Positions 26,799 through 35,229 of a stretch of DNA of 64,000 nucleotides are shown here, piece after piece. Both the position numbers and the translations under genes were made by a program. The stretch comes from Bacteriovorax sp. MedPE-SWde (GTDB taxonomy: Bacteria > Bdellovibrionota > Bacteriovoracia > Bacteriovoracales > Bacteriovoracaceae). The stretch lies in assembly GCA_001874305.1 (NCBI GenBank), contig MPCU01000009.1:146162-210161 (forward strand). The letters are read 5' to 3'. The stretch's first letter is position 1; each line of letters opens with the position of its first letter. A model generated the notes under the pieces. It made no database searches, was not told the DNA's origin, and worked only from the letters and a program-made list of their open reading frames with translations.

Positions 26799-28476
26799 GC
26801 TCACTCTCATATTTATATTTGCCTTTAGTTCTTTAGCTAGGAAGAAAGAAGAAACTATTTATTCAAAGAGTGAACGGACTATTATTGCAAACTATATGAA
26901 GTATCATAAAGCTTCATCAAAGAAGCTCTGTTCGGGTAACTCATATCACCATGCTGAAAAATTATATAAGGCCTTTCTTGGTGACGGGCTCTATATTCCA
27001 TTTCTTCTTAATGGGAAACTGGATGAGGAAACAATTCGTGATCATTTAATTTTAATTAAAAAGAAGAAAGAGTGGATAAGTTCACTAGATAAAAAGCTAA
27101 GTAAGAAAAAGAACTTCTTACCATACATAAAGGAATTGAGAGTAATTGAAAAAGACTTCAATACTTTATTAACTTATAAATTTAAATACTATAAGAGTAA
27201 AAACTTTAGCCAAAAGAAAAAGATCGTGGGCTCCTCAAAAAAGGCCGTTCGAAAGTTCTTAAAAGATCTTCAGTTGTTTATTGATAAAGTAGATTTTTTT
27301 CACTCATTCCGTTTTCCAGTAGATCATTTTTATTTGAGAAGACAATATGATGCTTATAAAAGTATTGATACAAAAGCAGGTAAGAGAAATGCTAATAGGG
27401 CGTACTTTTTAAGAAAGATTGTAGAAGAAGGTGCTGTCGATAAGAAAAAGGGACGCTCTGACCTTTATTTAAGGGCAATTGTAGACTCTATCTATTTAAG
27501 AATAACTAGTTTTCATGGATCTTTTCTGGATGAAGATCTACGCTACGATATTGAATCCTTTTTTAAGAGTATGGAAGGAGCACTTCAAAAGGGTAAGAAG
27601 AAAACTCATCGAAGAATCAAAAACTGGCATAAGAAGTCTATTAAGGATCATGCGTACTACAGTGGACTTCTAAAGAATTCAAAGTCTAAGAAAGAGCTAC
27701 TTAAAAAACTATATGCTGATAAGAGTAAGGCCCGTTATGCTTTAAAAAACTATATATATAAGAAAGAAGCAGATGTTTATGAGTACTGGTCTAAAAAGCC
27801 AGCACTATACAGAAAGCTTTTTGCTCTCGAAACTATTCTCATACATGAAGTAGGTCGCTTAGATAACTCTTACGGTAGTGAGAGAAGAGATGTTGCTAAA
27901 GTTGTAATGAATAGGGTCTCAAACAAAAACTATAACTATATTGGAGAAGATGGCCCTCTCTATTCTCATCTTAAAAAGAAGAAAATTGATTCTAAGAAGT
28001 ATCCTCTTTTAAATGTGCTCTTCAAACAAGGTGAGTTTTCTTTTACCTATTTCTTTATTCCTGCCAGTCGAGGAATTTTTTGTCCTGACCAGTCGAGAAA
28101 GGCGAAGAGATTAAGAAGAAAGAATTTAAGAATTGCTCTATCGGAACTAAAGAGATCAACACAGAAGTTTAAAGCAACTCGCTATTTCTCACGCGCCTCT
28201 ATGCTTGGAAGAATTGATATGGCCCAGTTATGGGATCAGCATTCTCCCTTGGCAGAAAGACCTGGGCCGAGACTTAAAAAGAGCTCCAAGTATCTGAGTT
28301 TATACAAGAAAAATAAAATGCTCTTTCTCTACTCATTCACTTCTCCTAAGGGGAATATTTATGAGGTTATGAGATATAAGCAAAAAGAGTTTGTTTACAG
28401 TCCTAAATATAAAAAGTTTTATAGCTATAGGAACCCACATTATTTCAGATATTTTCTAAAAAATGACTCATATTAA
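26779..28476 (+). CDS. Exported SleB/Hydrolase_2-like protein, apparent ATT start
   Basis: About 565 residues, very basic and Tyr/Lys-rich. The first ATG in frame (26896) would leave out a clear signal peptide that is encoded in the same frame just upstream: LLKSFKLTLIFIFAFSSLA. No ATG, GTG or TTG exists between the upstream stop (26761) and that segment. ATT at 26779 has GGAG 5 nt before it, so I propose an ATT start overlapping mpl by 20 nt. Residues around 27830-27930 nt (ETILIHEVGRLDNSYG...DVAKVVMNRVSN) resemble the SleB-type cell wall hydrolase region, with a later FSFT. A periplasmic murein enzyme fits with mpl next door. The family match is distant. Confidence 0.6.
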   Translation: MLLKSFKLTLIFIFAFSSLARKKEETIYSKSERTIIANYMKYHKASSKKLCSGNSYHHAEKLYKAFLGDGLYIPFLLNGKLDEETIRDHLILIKKKKEWISSLDKKLSKKKNFLPYIKELRVIEKDFNTLLTYKFKYYKSKNFSQKKKIVGSSKKAVRKFLKDLQLFIDKVDFFHSFRFPVDHFYLRRQYDAYKSIDTKAGKRNANRAYFLRKIVEEGAVDKKKGRSDLYLRAIVDSIYLRITSFHGSFLDEDLRYDIESFFKSMEGALQKGKKKTHRRIKNWHKKSIKDHAYYSGLLKNSKSKKELLKKLYADKSKARYALKNYIYKKEADVYEYWSKKPALYRKLFALETILIHEVGRLDNSYGSERRDVAKVVMNRVSNKNYNYIGEDGPLYSHLKKKKIDSKKYPLLNVLFKQGEFSFTYFFIPASRGIFCPDQSRKAKRLRRKNLRIALSELKRSTQKFKATRYFSRASMLGRIDMAQLWDQHSPLAERPGPRLKKSSKYLSLYKKNKMLFLYSFTSPKGNIYEVMRYKQKEFVYSPKYKKFYSYRNPHYFRYFLKNDSY

Positions 28477-28573
28477 TTGATCTAAGTATGCATTACTATT
28501 GTCGTTTCATGTGCTCAGGTGTATATTATGGCACTAGTGTATTATTTATTTAACACTTTCAAGTGGAGTATAT

Positions 28574-29731
28574 ATGTTAAAAGATTATGTTTTTACATCA
28601 GAGTCAGTGACTGAAGGTCACCCTGATAAGATGGCAGACCAAATTTCGGATGCCGTACTTGATGCTATGTTAGCTCAAGATCCTGCTTCACGTGTTGCAT
28701 GTGAAACAATGATTACTACTGGTTTAGTTGTTCTTGCTGGAGAAATTACTTCAAAAGCAAATATCGACTTTCAAGAAACAGTAAGAAATAAAATTAAAGA
28801 GATTGGTTACGATCATTCAGATAAAGGCTTTGACGCTAACACTTGTGCCGTTATGGTTGCACTTGATAAGCAATCACCAGAGATTGCTCAAGGTGTAAAC
28901 GTTGGTGAGGGAACTTTCTCAGAAATGGGAGCAGGGGACCAGGGACTAATGTTTGGTTATGCAATTAACGAAACAGAAAGCTTTATGCCAATGACTATTG
29001 ATCTTTCTCATAAGCTTTCAAAAAGACTTTCAGAAGTTAGAAAGACTGGAATTATTGGAGACTTAAGAGCTGATGGAAAGACACAAGTTTCTGCTCAGTA
29101 TGTTGATGGGCAACTATCAAGAATTGATGCAATTGTACTTTCAACTCAGCACTCTGAAGACATGAGCCTCAAGCAAGTTCAAGAAGCTGTAAGAGAAGAA
29201 GTAATTAATAAAGTTGTTCCAGCAAGCCTTGTTGATAACAATACTAAGATCTTCATTAACCCAACTGGAAAGTTCGTAATTGGTGGCCCAATGGGTGACT
29301 GTGGGTTAACTGGTAGAAAGATCATCGTTGATACTTATGGTGGTCACGGTGCACATGGTGGTGGAGCATTCTCTGGAAAGGATCCATCTAAAGTTGATAG
29401 ATCAGCTGCTTACGGTACAAGACAAATTGCAAAGCATATTGTTGCTGCTGGTCTAGCTGATAGAGCTCTTGTTCAGGTTGCATATGCAATCGGTGTAGCT
29501 GAGCCAATGTCACTTCTAGTTGATACTTTTGGAACTGAAAAAGTAGACGTTGCTAAGATTAACGCTGCTGTAAATGAAATCTTTGATATGAAGCCAAAAG
29601 CAATTATCGATAGACTTGATCTTTTAAAGCCAATCTATTCTCCATCAGCGGCTTATGGTCACTTTGGAAGAGAGATCTTCCCTTGGGAAAAGCTGACTTT
29701 TGTAGATCAACTTAAGAGTATGTGTAAATAA
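28574..29731 (+). CDS. metK: S-adenosylmethionine synthetase
   Basis: Makes SAM from methionine and ATP. 385 residues, standard. N-terminal [32 protein letters not shown] and the P-loop-like [18 protein letters not shown] are all present, so it should be active. GGAG precedes the ATG. The 97-nt upstream gap contains no recognisable SAM riboswitch (no matching stems or conserved blocks). A strong terminator follows 15 nt after the stop. Confidence 0.97.
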   Translation: MLKDYVFTSESVTEGHPDKMADQISDAVLDAMLAQDPASRVACETMITTGLVVLAGEITSKANIDFQETVRNKIKEIGYDHSDKGFDANTCAVMVALDKQSPEIAQGVNVGEGTFSEMGAGDQGLMFGYAINETESFMPMTIDLSHKLSKRLSEVRKTGIIGDLRADGKTQVSAQYVDGQLSRIDAIVLSTQHSEDMSLKQVQEAVREEVINKVVPASLVDNNTKIFINPTGKFVIGGPMGDCGLTGRKIIVDTYGGHGAHGGGAFSGKDPSKVDRSAAYGTRQIAKHIVAAGLADRALVQVAYAIGVAEPMSLLVDTFGTEKVDVAKINAAVNEIFDMKPKAIIDRLDLLKPIYSPSAAYGHFGREIFPWEKLTFVDQLKSMCK

Positions 29732-29746
29732 TAAAACAAAATAATG

Positions 29747-29776
29747 AGGGCCCATCACTGGGCCCTTTCTTTTTTC
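29747..29776 (+). terminator. Intrinsic terminator after metK
   Basis: AGGGCCCA (29747-29754), loop TCAC, TGGGCCCT (29759-29766), then a T-rich tract. The ATG of the next gene (29778) follows the tract almost immediately. Confidence 0.92.
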
Positions 29777-29777
29777 T

Positions 29778-30314
29778 ATGACAAATCAACAACCACCACA
29801 GTTTCCAAGTACACAATGGGCCTGGAGTATTTCAAATGACTCTACTAAGCCTGTTAGCATTCTTCACTCTGAAGGGTTTGCCTTTAATTCTCCAATCATT
29901 TGTAATCGTCTTGATAGACTAAATGGTAAAGAAGAGCTTCAGTACAACCTCACGGAGAAAGATAGTTTTCTTCTAAGTTACACTATTGATTATTTTGAAA
30001 CTAAGTCTCGTGTAAAAAACCTTCCAATTCAACATTGCATGATCCTTGCAGCAAATTTAGTTTGTGCCTATCGTTTTAGACAGCCCCTAGGGATTGAACC
30101 TTTTGATGATATGAACTCCTGTGATGATGACTGGAGAAAGTTTGGAGAGCATCTCGTAACTTGTGAAGGTAAAGAGTTTGAAGTATTTGTTGTTGGACAT
30201 AATAAGGGAACTCTTATTGCAGTAACTATGCAGGATATTCTTGTTGATAAAACAGAAATCAAGAAGCTCGAGTTATTAGAGTTACCTAGAACCTACTTCA
30301 AAAGATATTACTAA
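29778..30314 (+). CDS. Hypothetical protein, 178 residues
   Basis: I do not recognise this protein. No signal peptide or membrane segment. It begins with a Gln/Pro-rich stretch (NQQPPQFPSTQWAWSI) and contains a conserved-looking middle (PIQHCMILAANLVCAYRFRQPLGIEPFDD). Codon use matches its neighbours, supporting a real gene. The ATG lies 2-3 nt past the metK terminator with no Shine-Dalgarno, so its expression signal is unclear: read-through, or a promoter inside the terminator region. The next in-frame ATG is at codon 82, too far in to be attractive. Confidence 0.65.
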   Translation: MTNQQPPQFPSTQWAWSISNDSTKPVSILHSEGFAFNSPIICNRLDRLNGKEELQYNLTEKDSFLLSYTIDYFETKSRVKNLPIQHCMILAANLVCAYRFRQPLGIEPFDDMNSCDDDWRKFGEHLVTCEGKEFEVFVVGHNKGTLIAVTMQDILVDKTEIKKLELLELPRTYFKRYY

Positions 30315-30330
30315 AATTTAAAAATACCGC

Positions 30331-30336
30331 TATAAT
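30331..30336 (+). promoter_or_regulatory. Perfect TATAAT box predicting a leaderless transcript
   Basis: TATAAT ends 6 nt before the ATG at 30343, and no Shine-Dalgarno lies between. The -35 position (TTACTA, 30308-30313, 17-nt spacer) is weak. Confidence 0.5.
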
Positions 30337-30342
30337 ATCTCT

Positions 30343-30573
30343 ATGGTTGAATTTACTATTTTCTTTCTAAGATATATTCCATTTTGGTGTGTACCAGCAA
30401 TTTTAATTTGTATGCCCTTTGCTTACGTGTTCTGGCTTAAAGACGTTAGAATACTTTCCTACGTCTTTACAATGGCTTCAGGTGTGGCCTTCTTTCTAAT
30501 CGTCTTTTGGATTTGGGCCGGTGGTCCTGACCGTGCCGTAGAATTTTTCTTTGAGGCCGTAAGTAATTATTAA
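30343..30573 (+). CDS. Small two-pass membrane protein, unknown function
   Basis: 76 residues with two long hydrophobic segments (about residues 4-28 and 36-59), rich in Trp, Phe and Tyr, and a short acidic tail after PDRAVEFFFEA. No family recognised. A perfect TATAAT box 6 nt before the ATG and lack of a ribosome site argue for leaderless expression and against random ORF status. No partner gene can be assigned: the upstream gene is an unknown soluble protein and the downstream gene is a regulator with its own promoter. Confidence 0.6.
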   Translation: MVEFTIFFLRYIPFWCVPAILICMPFAYVFWLKDVRILSYVFTMASGVAFFLIVFWIWAGGPDRAVEFFFEAVSNY

Positions 30574-30636
30574 AAAAAATAATACAATTACAGTGAGTTA
30601 CATAGGCTTCGGAAAGAAGTTTCATATGTTAGAAAT

Positions 30637-30666
30637 TTGACACTCCATAGGGTTGTTCGATACGAT
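30637..30666 (+). promoter_or_regulatory. Promoter of the NtrC-type regulator
   Basis: TTGACA (30637-30642), 18-nt spacer, TACGAT (30661-30666). The start codon is at 30714, leaving a roughly 40-nt leader. Consensus -35, fair -10. Confidence 0.5.
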
Positions 30667-30713
30667 TTTGATGCTCAAAAAACAAATGGAAGTTTACGAG
30701 CTGAGAGACATTT

Positions 30714-32264
30714 ATGAACGATCTGAATTTTCTAAATGACGCATTTATTGATTTTGGGAGCGACCTCACTGATGAAGTTGATTCTAATACCAAAAAGAAG
30801 TCTTACTCGACTTCGAAAATCCCCACTATTTACTTAGTTGAAGATGACAAGCTTCTATCTCAAAGTATAGTTCTCTATCTTTCGAGAAAGATGGGCCTAA
30901 AAGTAGAACACTTTGAAGGACCGAATGAGTTTCTTCAATACTTAGGAGAAGAGGACTCTAATGAGGAGTTCTGTTTGTTAACAGATATTAGTTTTGAGAA
31001 CTCTGGAACAGATGGTCTCTACCTAATAGATGTACTTAAGGAAAAGGGCTACAACTTTACTAGTATTGTTATGACAGGGTTTGCATCGATTGAAACAGCA
31101 ATTGCAGCAACTAAGAAAGGTGTTTTTCACTACCTTACAAAGCCATTTGAGCTTGATGTCTTAGCAGAGTTGGTTGTTAGGGCAATGACACAGAGAATGG
31201 GCGTAGATTCAGCGCTATTCAATGCAAAAGAAAAAGAGACACCTCAAGGTGAGAAAATAAAGCTAATTACTCCACGAGAAGATGACTTCTTTTGTGGGAT
31301 GATTGGGCGCTCTAAGGCAATGAAGAAAATCTTTGAAAGGATTAGAAAAGTTGCCTCTTCTAACTCAACAGTACTGATCGGAGGACCTTCTGGAACAGGG
31401 AAAGAACTTGTTGCACAGGCGATCCACAAGATTTCATCAAGAGTTGAAGAGAATCTTGTAACAGTGAATTGTGGTGCAATACCAAGTGACTTATTAGAGA
31501 GTGAACTATTTGGACACGAAAAAGGTGCTTTTACAGGTGCTATATCGACGAGAATGGGGCGCTTTGAAGTTGCGAATAGAGGTACGATATTTCTAGATGA
31601 AATTGGAGATATGCCCCTGTTACTTCAAGTTAAACTGCTTAGAGTTTTACAAAACAGAGAGATTGAAAGAGTTGGGAGCACTTCACCAATAAGTGTCGAT
31701 GTTCGTATTGTTACTGCAACACATAGAGACTTAGATAAGTCTGTTGCTGAAGGTGATTTTAGAGAAGACCTTTATTACCGACTAAATGTAATACCAATAA
31801 AGATTCCTGCACTCAAAGATCGTAGAGAAGATATACCTCTACTTATTTCTTATTTTCTATCGCGCTTTGTAAGTGCTGATGGGAGAAACTCAATAGATTT
31901 TCAAGATGAAACTCTTGAAATCTTAACTAACTATGAGTGGCCAGGAAACGTAAGAGAGTTAGAGAACCTTATAGAGAGACTTGTTATTTTAAAAGGTGGT
32001 AGCACTATTCGTCCTGAGGACCTACCTCCAAAAATTCTTGCTCTTTCTAATCACAGTGTTATCAATACAGATGATCTCTATCAATTGCCTGACGATGGAC
32101 TAAATCTTAAGAAGTTTATGACGACGGTAGAGGAGTCTCTTATTAAACAAGCTCTGGATAAAACTAAAGGTAATAAGAATCAAGCATCAAAGCTATTGCA
32201 GATGAATCGAACAACCTTAATAGAGAAAATGAAAAAGAGAAATATTACAGATCTAACAATATAA
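30714..32264 (+). CDS. Sigma-54-dependent response regulator (NtrC/FlgR type)
   Basis: 516 residues. Receiver (about 40-165): acidic pair in VEDDK, phosphoacceptor Asp in LLTDISF, MTGFAS, and Lys in YLTKPF. AAA+ domain: Walker A GGPSGTGKE near residue 222, the sigma-54-contacting GAFTGA loop near 270-275, Walker B TIFLDEIGDM, and Arg-finger region. The C-terminal Fis-type HTH ends in TTLIEKMKKR. All parts needed to activate sigma-54 RNA polymerase are intact. Its place before the flagellar block suggests a flagellar activator like FlgR/FleR; no partner kinase is adjacent. A strong terminator follows. Confidence 0.92.
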   Translation: MNDLNFLNDAFIDFGSDLTDEVDSNTKKKSYSTSKIPTIYLVEDDKLLSQSIVLYLSRKMGLKVEHFEGPNEFLQYLGEEDSNEEFCLLTDISFENSGTDGLYLIDVLKEKGYNFTSIVMTGFASIETAIAATKKGVFHYLTKPFELDVLAELVVRAMTQRMGVDSALFNAKEKETPQGEKIKLITPREDDFFCGMIGRSKAMKKIFERIRKVASSNSTVLIGGPSGTGKELVAQAIHKISSRVEENLVTVNCGAIPSDLLESELFGHEKGAFTGAISTRMGRFEVANRGTIFLDEIGDMPLLLQVKLLRVLQNREIERVGSTSPISVDVRIVTATHRDLDKSVAEGDFREDLYYRLNVIPIKIPALKDRREDIPLLISYFLSRFVSADGRNSIDFQDETLEILTNYEWPGNVRELENLIERLVILKGGSTIRPEDLPPKILALSNHSVINTDDLYQLPDDGLNLKKFMTTVEESLIKQALDKTKGNKNQASKLLQMNRTTLIEKMKKRNITDLTI

Positions 32265-32297
32265 AAAAGGCCCTTCATTAAGAAGGGCTTTTTTTTT
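32265..32297 (+). terminator. Intrinsic terminator after the NtrC-type regulator
   Basis: GCCCTTC (32270-32276), loop ATTAA, GAAGGGC (32282-32288), nine T. The following 260 nt to the TPR gene are AT-rich and hold no gene; I see no convincing sigma-54 or sigma-28 promoter there. Confidence 0.93.
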
Positions 32298-32556
32298 GCC
32301 TAAGTACCATATAAAAAAGATAGGGGATGGGGGCAAAATGTCACTAGTAACAAAGCTTATATATATTCGTTAAACACCTAGAAACAGATGCTTTTTATTC
32401 ATGTCAAAAAAGACTACGGAAAAAATAGCCTAGGAGCAAAATTTTCCTTTTAAATTTTTCAAAACAAGGTAGAATTAATTGTGACAGGAGCTTTAGGATG
32501 AAGAACCTGGCAAGATTTTGACATATTAATTTTTGAAACAGGAAGTTTCTACCGTA

Positions 32557-35196
32557 ATGAGAATAAAGACATCCCATCTATTCACTATTCTAATCACTGT
32601 ATTCATATATAGTGTGCAGGCTAAAGTTGTTGAAACAGAGTCTAACGATGGTTTCTTCAGAACTAAGCTATTCGCTGAGAAGCAACTTCTTAAAGTAAAC
32701 AAGCTTGGTAATAAAATAATCCTTAAAACATTAAATAATGAAATCTATGAAGAGCTAGTTAAAGATCTTGCTAAGATCAGTAAGACTAAGGGAAAGACAT
32801 TTGTTGCTTCTCTTAAAAAAATCGAGCCAAAAGAGGGAAATAACCTCTTTACCATAGAATTAAATCTAAAGAACAATGTTGAAGTTTTCTCTTTTTATAA
32901 GAATAGAGATAAAGCTTACTATGTTGATTTTTGGAAGGAAGAAAAAGGTGTTAAGAGTAAATTATCTGCGATTAAGTCACCAGTAAAAAAGAAGGTTGTC
33001 GCTGCTTCTAAACTTGTAAAAAGAAAGAAAGCACCGAAAAAGGTTGTTAGGTTAAAAATAAAAAAGAAAGCTCCAAAGAGAATTTCTCCTTATAGAGACT
33101 TTCGCTATGGAGCTTCTTTTATTTGGGATTTTGAGCCACTTAATCCAAAGATTTCAAGATCGATAAGGTTAAATAGAAAGACTCCTGAGTATTTCTTTCC
33201 AATTAAAGATCGTGATTATGAAAAAAGTGAAAGAGAAGCTCATGTACAACTTACAGTAAACCTCTATAGAAAGAAGAAGTGGGGCTTAATGTATAAGTCC
33301 ATCAAGCTATATGAGAAAAAATACGAAGAAGACGCTAATCATACAATCAACGAATATATGAAAGCGAATGCACTTCTTAGAGAATCTAGAGATCTAGATG
33401 ATATTAAGCCAACTGAAACTGCTGTTGCAATGTTCAGTAATATTGCTGAAAAATCACAAAACTATGAAATGAGAAAAGGGATCTATAAGTACCTTATTCA
33501 ATACTATGTTGAAAAGGGTGACAATATTAGATCAATGAAGTTTGCAAAGAGATTTTTTGCTGATGCAAAAGTTAACTTTGACTATGAAGAACTAGAGTAT
33601 GCTGCAGAACTGATCCTTTACTCACTAGCTAGAATTAATCAAATAGAAAAGATTCAAGAGCTAATGAGAGATAAGACGTTATTAAAAGTAATCTCTAAGC
33701 AAAGAATGATTGCTTATGAAATGTTTACACTTTTAAAGCTTGGAGAAGAAGAACAGGTAATCAAAGAGTTCGAAAGATTTTCTTCAAAGAATAAAGGTAA
33801 GGTCTTTCCTTCTATTTACTATAATGCTGCCGAAGCATATTTTAGAACAGCAAACTATAAGAAAGCAATCAAGCTGTACGATAGATTCTTAACAAAGTAC
33901 TCATTTCATACAAACTCATCTCATGCGAGATTAAGAATCGCAACAGCATCAGATATCCTTGGGAAACCAGCAAAAGTAGTTCTTGAACTTTATAAGAATA
34001 CTATTAATAGATCACAAGTTAGAGAAGTTAGTCTTGAAGCAAGAATTAGATATGTTGCTTACAGAACTATTAGAAAAAGAAAGACTACTTCAGAAGATAT
34101 TGAAACTAGAGTTTTCCTTGATAAGGGTGACGATAAGAAACTTTCTAAGGATCTAGAAAGGCTACTGTGGCTTACAAGACTTAGAACTTATATTGTAGAT
34201 AAGGAATACCAAAACGCTCTTAGTTTTCTAACTGCACTTCCACTATCTTCGATGAAGCTGTCATATAAGAAGGTTTTTGAAGGTGACGGTGCAGAAGTTG
34301 TCTATGGAATTATCAGAGATAATTATGAAAAAGGTAATTATGGTAAGTCGATAAGAGCTTGGGAAATCTATAAAGAAGTATATTTTGAAAAAGTAGCAGC
34401 TGATCCTGAAATACAATTTGTCGTAGCTAAGTCATATATGAACTTAGGGCTATGGACAGGATTTCAAAGAACCTTCAAAAAGATGGTTGAAAAAGAAAGT
34501 CAAAAAGTTAGAAACTTTCCTCTATGGGTAAAGAGGTTTACTAGGAATAATCAAAAGCTAATTAAGAATGAATTACAAATCCTAAGAAATATTAAGCTAG
34601 GTAATTGGAAGTCAGTTGAAAGTATTGTAGCTAAAGTTGAAAAGAGTCATCCTAAGTATAAAAAGACTCATTTCTTTAAAGCAATTGCTCACTATAAACA
34701 AAAGTCTTATGCAAAAGCAGAAAAAGAGTATGAAAAGTTCTTCTCTGTAAGTGATAGCTACTCTCAGGTTGATGGAAAAGATCTCGTTGATTCTGTTAAA
34801 TTCTATATTGAGTCAATCTATGAACAAGCGAAATACAAAAAGTTCTTAACAGTATCTGAAGCATTAATTAGAGATGCTTCTAAGTTCTCTGTTGATAAAG
34901 TTGTCTTTTCAAAGATGGCCGAAAGAATACACTATTTAAGACTTGAAGTTTTATTCTCAAAAAAGAACCCGAATGCCATGGTTGAGGCAGAGAGTTTTGT
35001 TGGAGAGTATAAGAAATCAACATATTTAAGCCGAATCAAATTTTTATTAGGAAGAGAAAATTTGAGAGGTATTAATCTTAAGAAAGGTGAGGAAATCCTT
35101 AATGCATTAATCAGCGACAAAGATGTTGAAGGTTATATTAAGGAAATGGCAAGAGCCGAACTTACTTTATTAAACCTTAAGAAAAGAACTTTATAA
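32557..35196 (+). CDS. Large secreted TPR-repeat protein upstream of flagellar operon
   Basis: 879 residues. Signal peptide MRIKTSHLFTILITVFIYSVQA supports the ATG at 32557 rather than a TTG at 32533; AGGAAG lies 11 nt before it. An AMIN-like N-terminal beta region (about residues 20-135) is followed by a very basic Lys/Pro linker, then a long helical solenoid with TPR-like units such as NAAEAYFRTANYKKAIKLYDRFL and HFFKAIAHYKQKSYAKAEKEYEKFF. It is probably periplasmic and a binding scaffold. It runs on into the regulator-like gene and the flagellar operon, suggesting a role in flagellar or sheath assembly; the exact function is unknown. Confidence 0.75.
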   Translation: MRIKTSHLFTILITVFIYSVQAKVVETESNDGFFRTKLFAEKQLLKVNKLGNKIILKTLNNEIYEELVKDLAKISKTKGKTFVASLKKIEPKEGNNLFTIELNLKNNVEVFSFYKNRDKAYYVDFWKEEKGVKSKLSAIKSPVKKKVVAASKLVKRKKAPKKVVRLKIKKKAPKRISPYRDFRYGASFIWDFEPLNPKISRSIRLNRKTPEYFFPIKDRDYEKSEREAHVQLTVNLYRKKKWGLMYKSIKLYEKKYEEDANHTINEYMKANALLRESRDLDDIKPTETAVAMFSNIAEKSQNYEMRKGIYKYLIQYYVEKGDNIRSMKFAKRFFADAKVNFDYEELEYAAELILYSLARINQIEKIQELMRDKTLLKVISKQRMIAYEMFTLLKLGEEEQVIKEFERFSSKNKGKVFPSIYYNAAEAYFRTANYKKAIKLYDRFLTKYSFHTNSSHARLRIATASDILGKPAKVVLELYKNTINRSQVREVSLEARIRYVAYRTIRKRKTTSEDIETRVFLDKGDDKKLSKDLERLLWLTRLRTYIVDKEYQNALSFLTALPLSSMKLSYKKVFEGDGAEVVYGIIRDNYEKGNYGKSIRAWEIYKEVYFEKVAADPEIQFVVAKSYMNLGLWTGFQRTFKKMVEKESQKVRNFPLWVKRFTRNNQKLIKNELQILRNIKLGNWKSVESIVAKVEKSHPKYKKTHFFKAIAHYKQKSYAKAEKEYEKFFSVSDSYSQVDGKDLVDSVKFYIESIYEQAKYKKFLTVSEALIRDASKFSVDKVVFSKMAERIHYLRLEVLFSKKNPNAMVEAESFVGEYKKSTYLSRIKFLLGRENLRGINLKKGEEILNALISDKDVEGYIKEMARAELTLLNLKKRTL

Positions 35197-35229
35197 GAAT
35201 AATTCATAGCTCTAAGGAAAGAGTGAAAC

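Noticed and set aside
28529..28545. TGGCAC sigma-54 -24-like element before metK
   Set aside because: No GC at the -12 position.
28477..28573. SAM riboswitch before metK
   Set aside because: The 97-nt leader has no SAM-I, SAM-II or SAM-IV-like conserved blocks or paired stems.
32508..32523. Sigma-54-like TGGCA...TTGACA before the TPR gene
   Set aside because: The GG to GC spacing is wrong: AC occupies the -12 position at correct spacing, and GA falls one base short.
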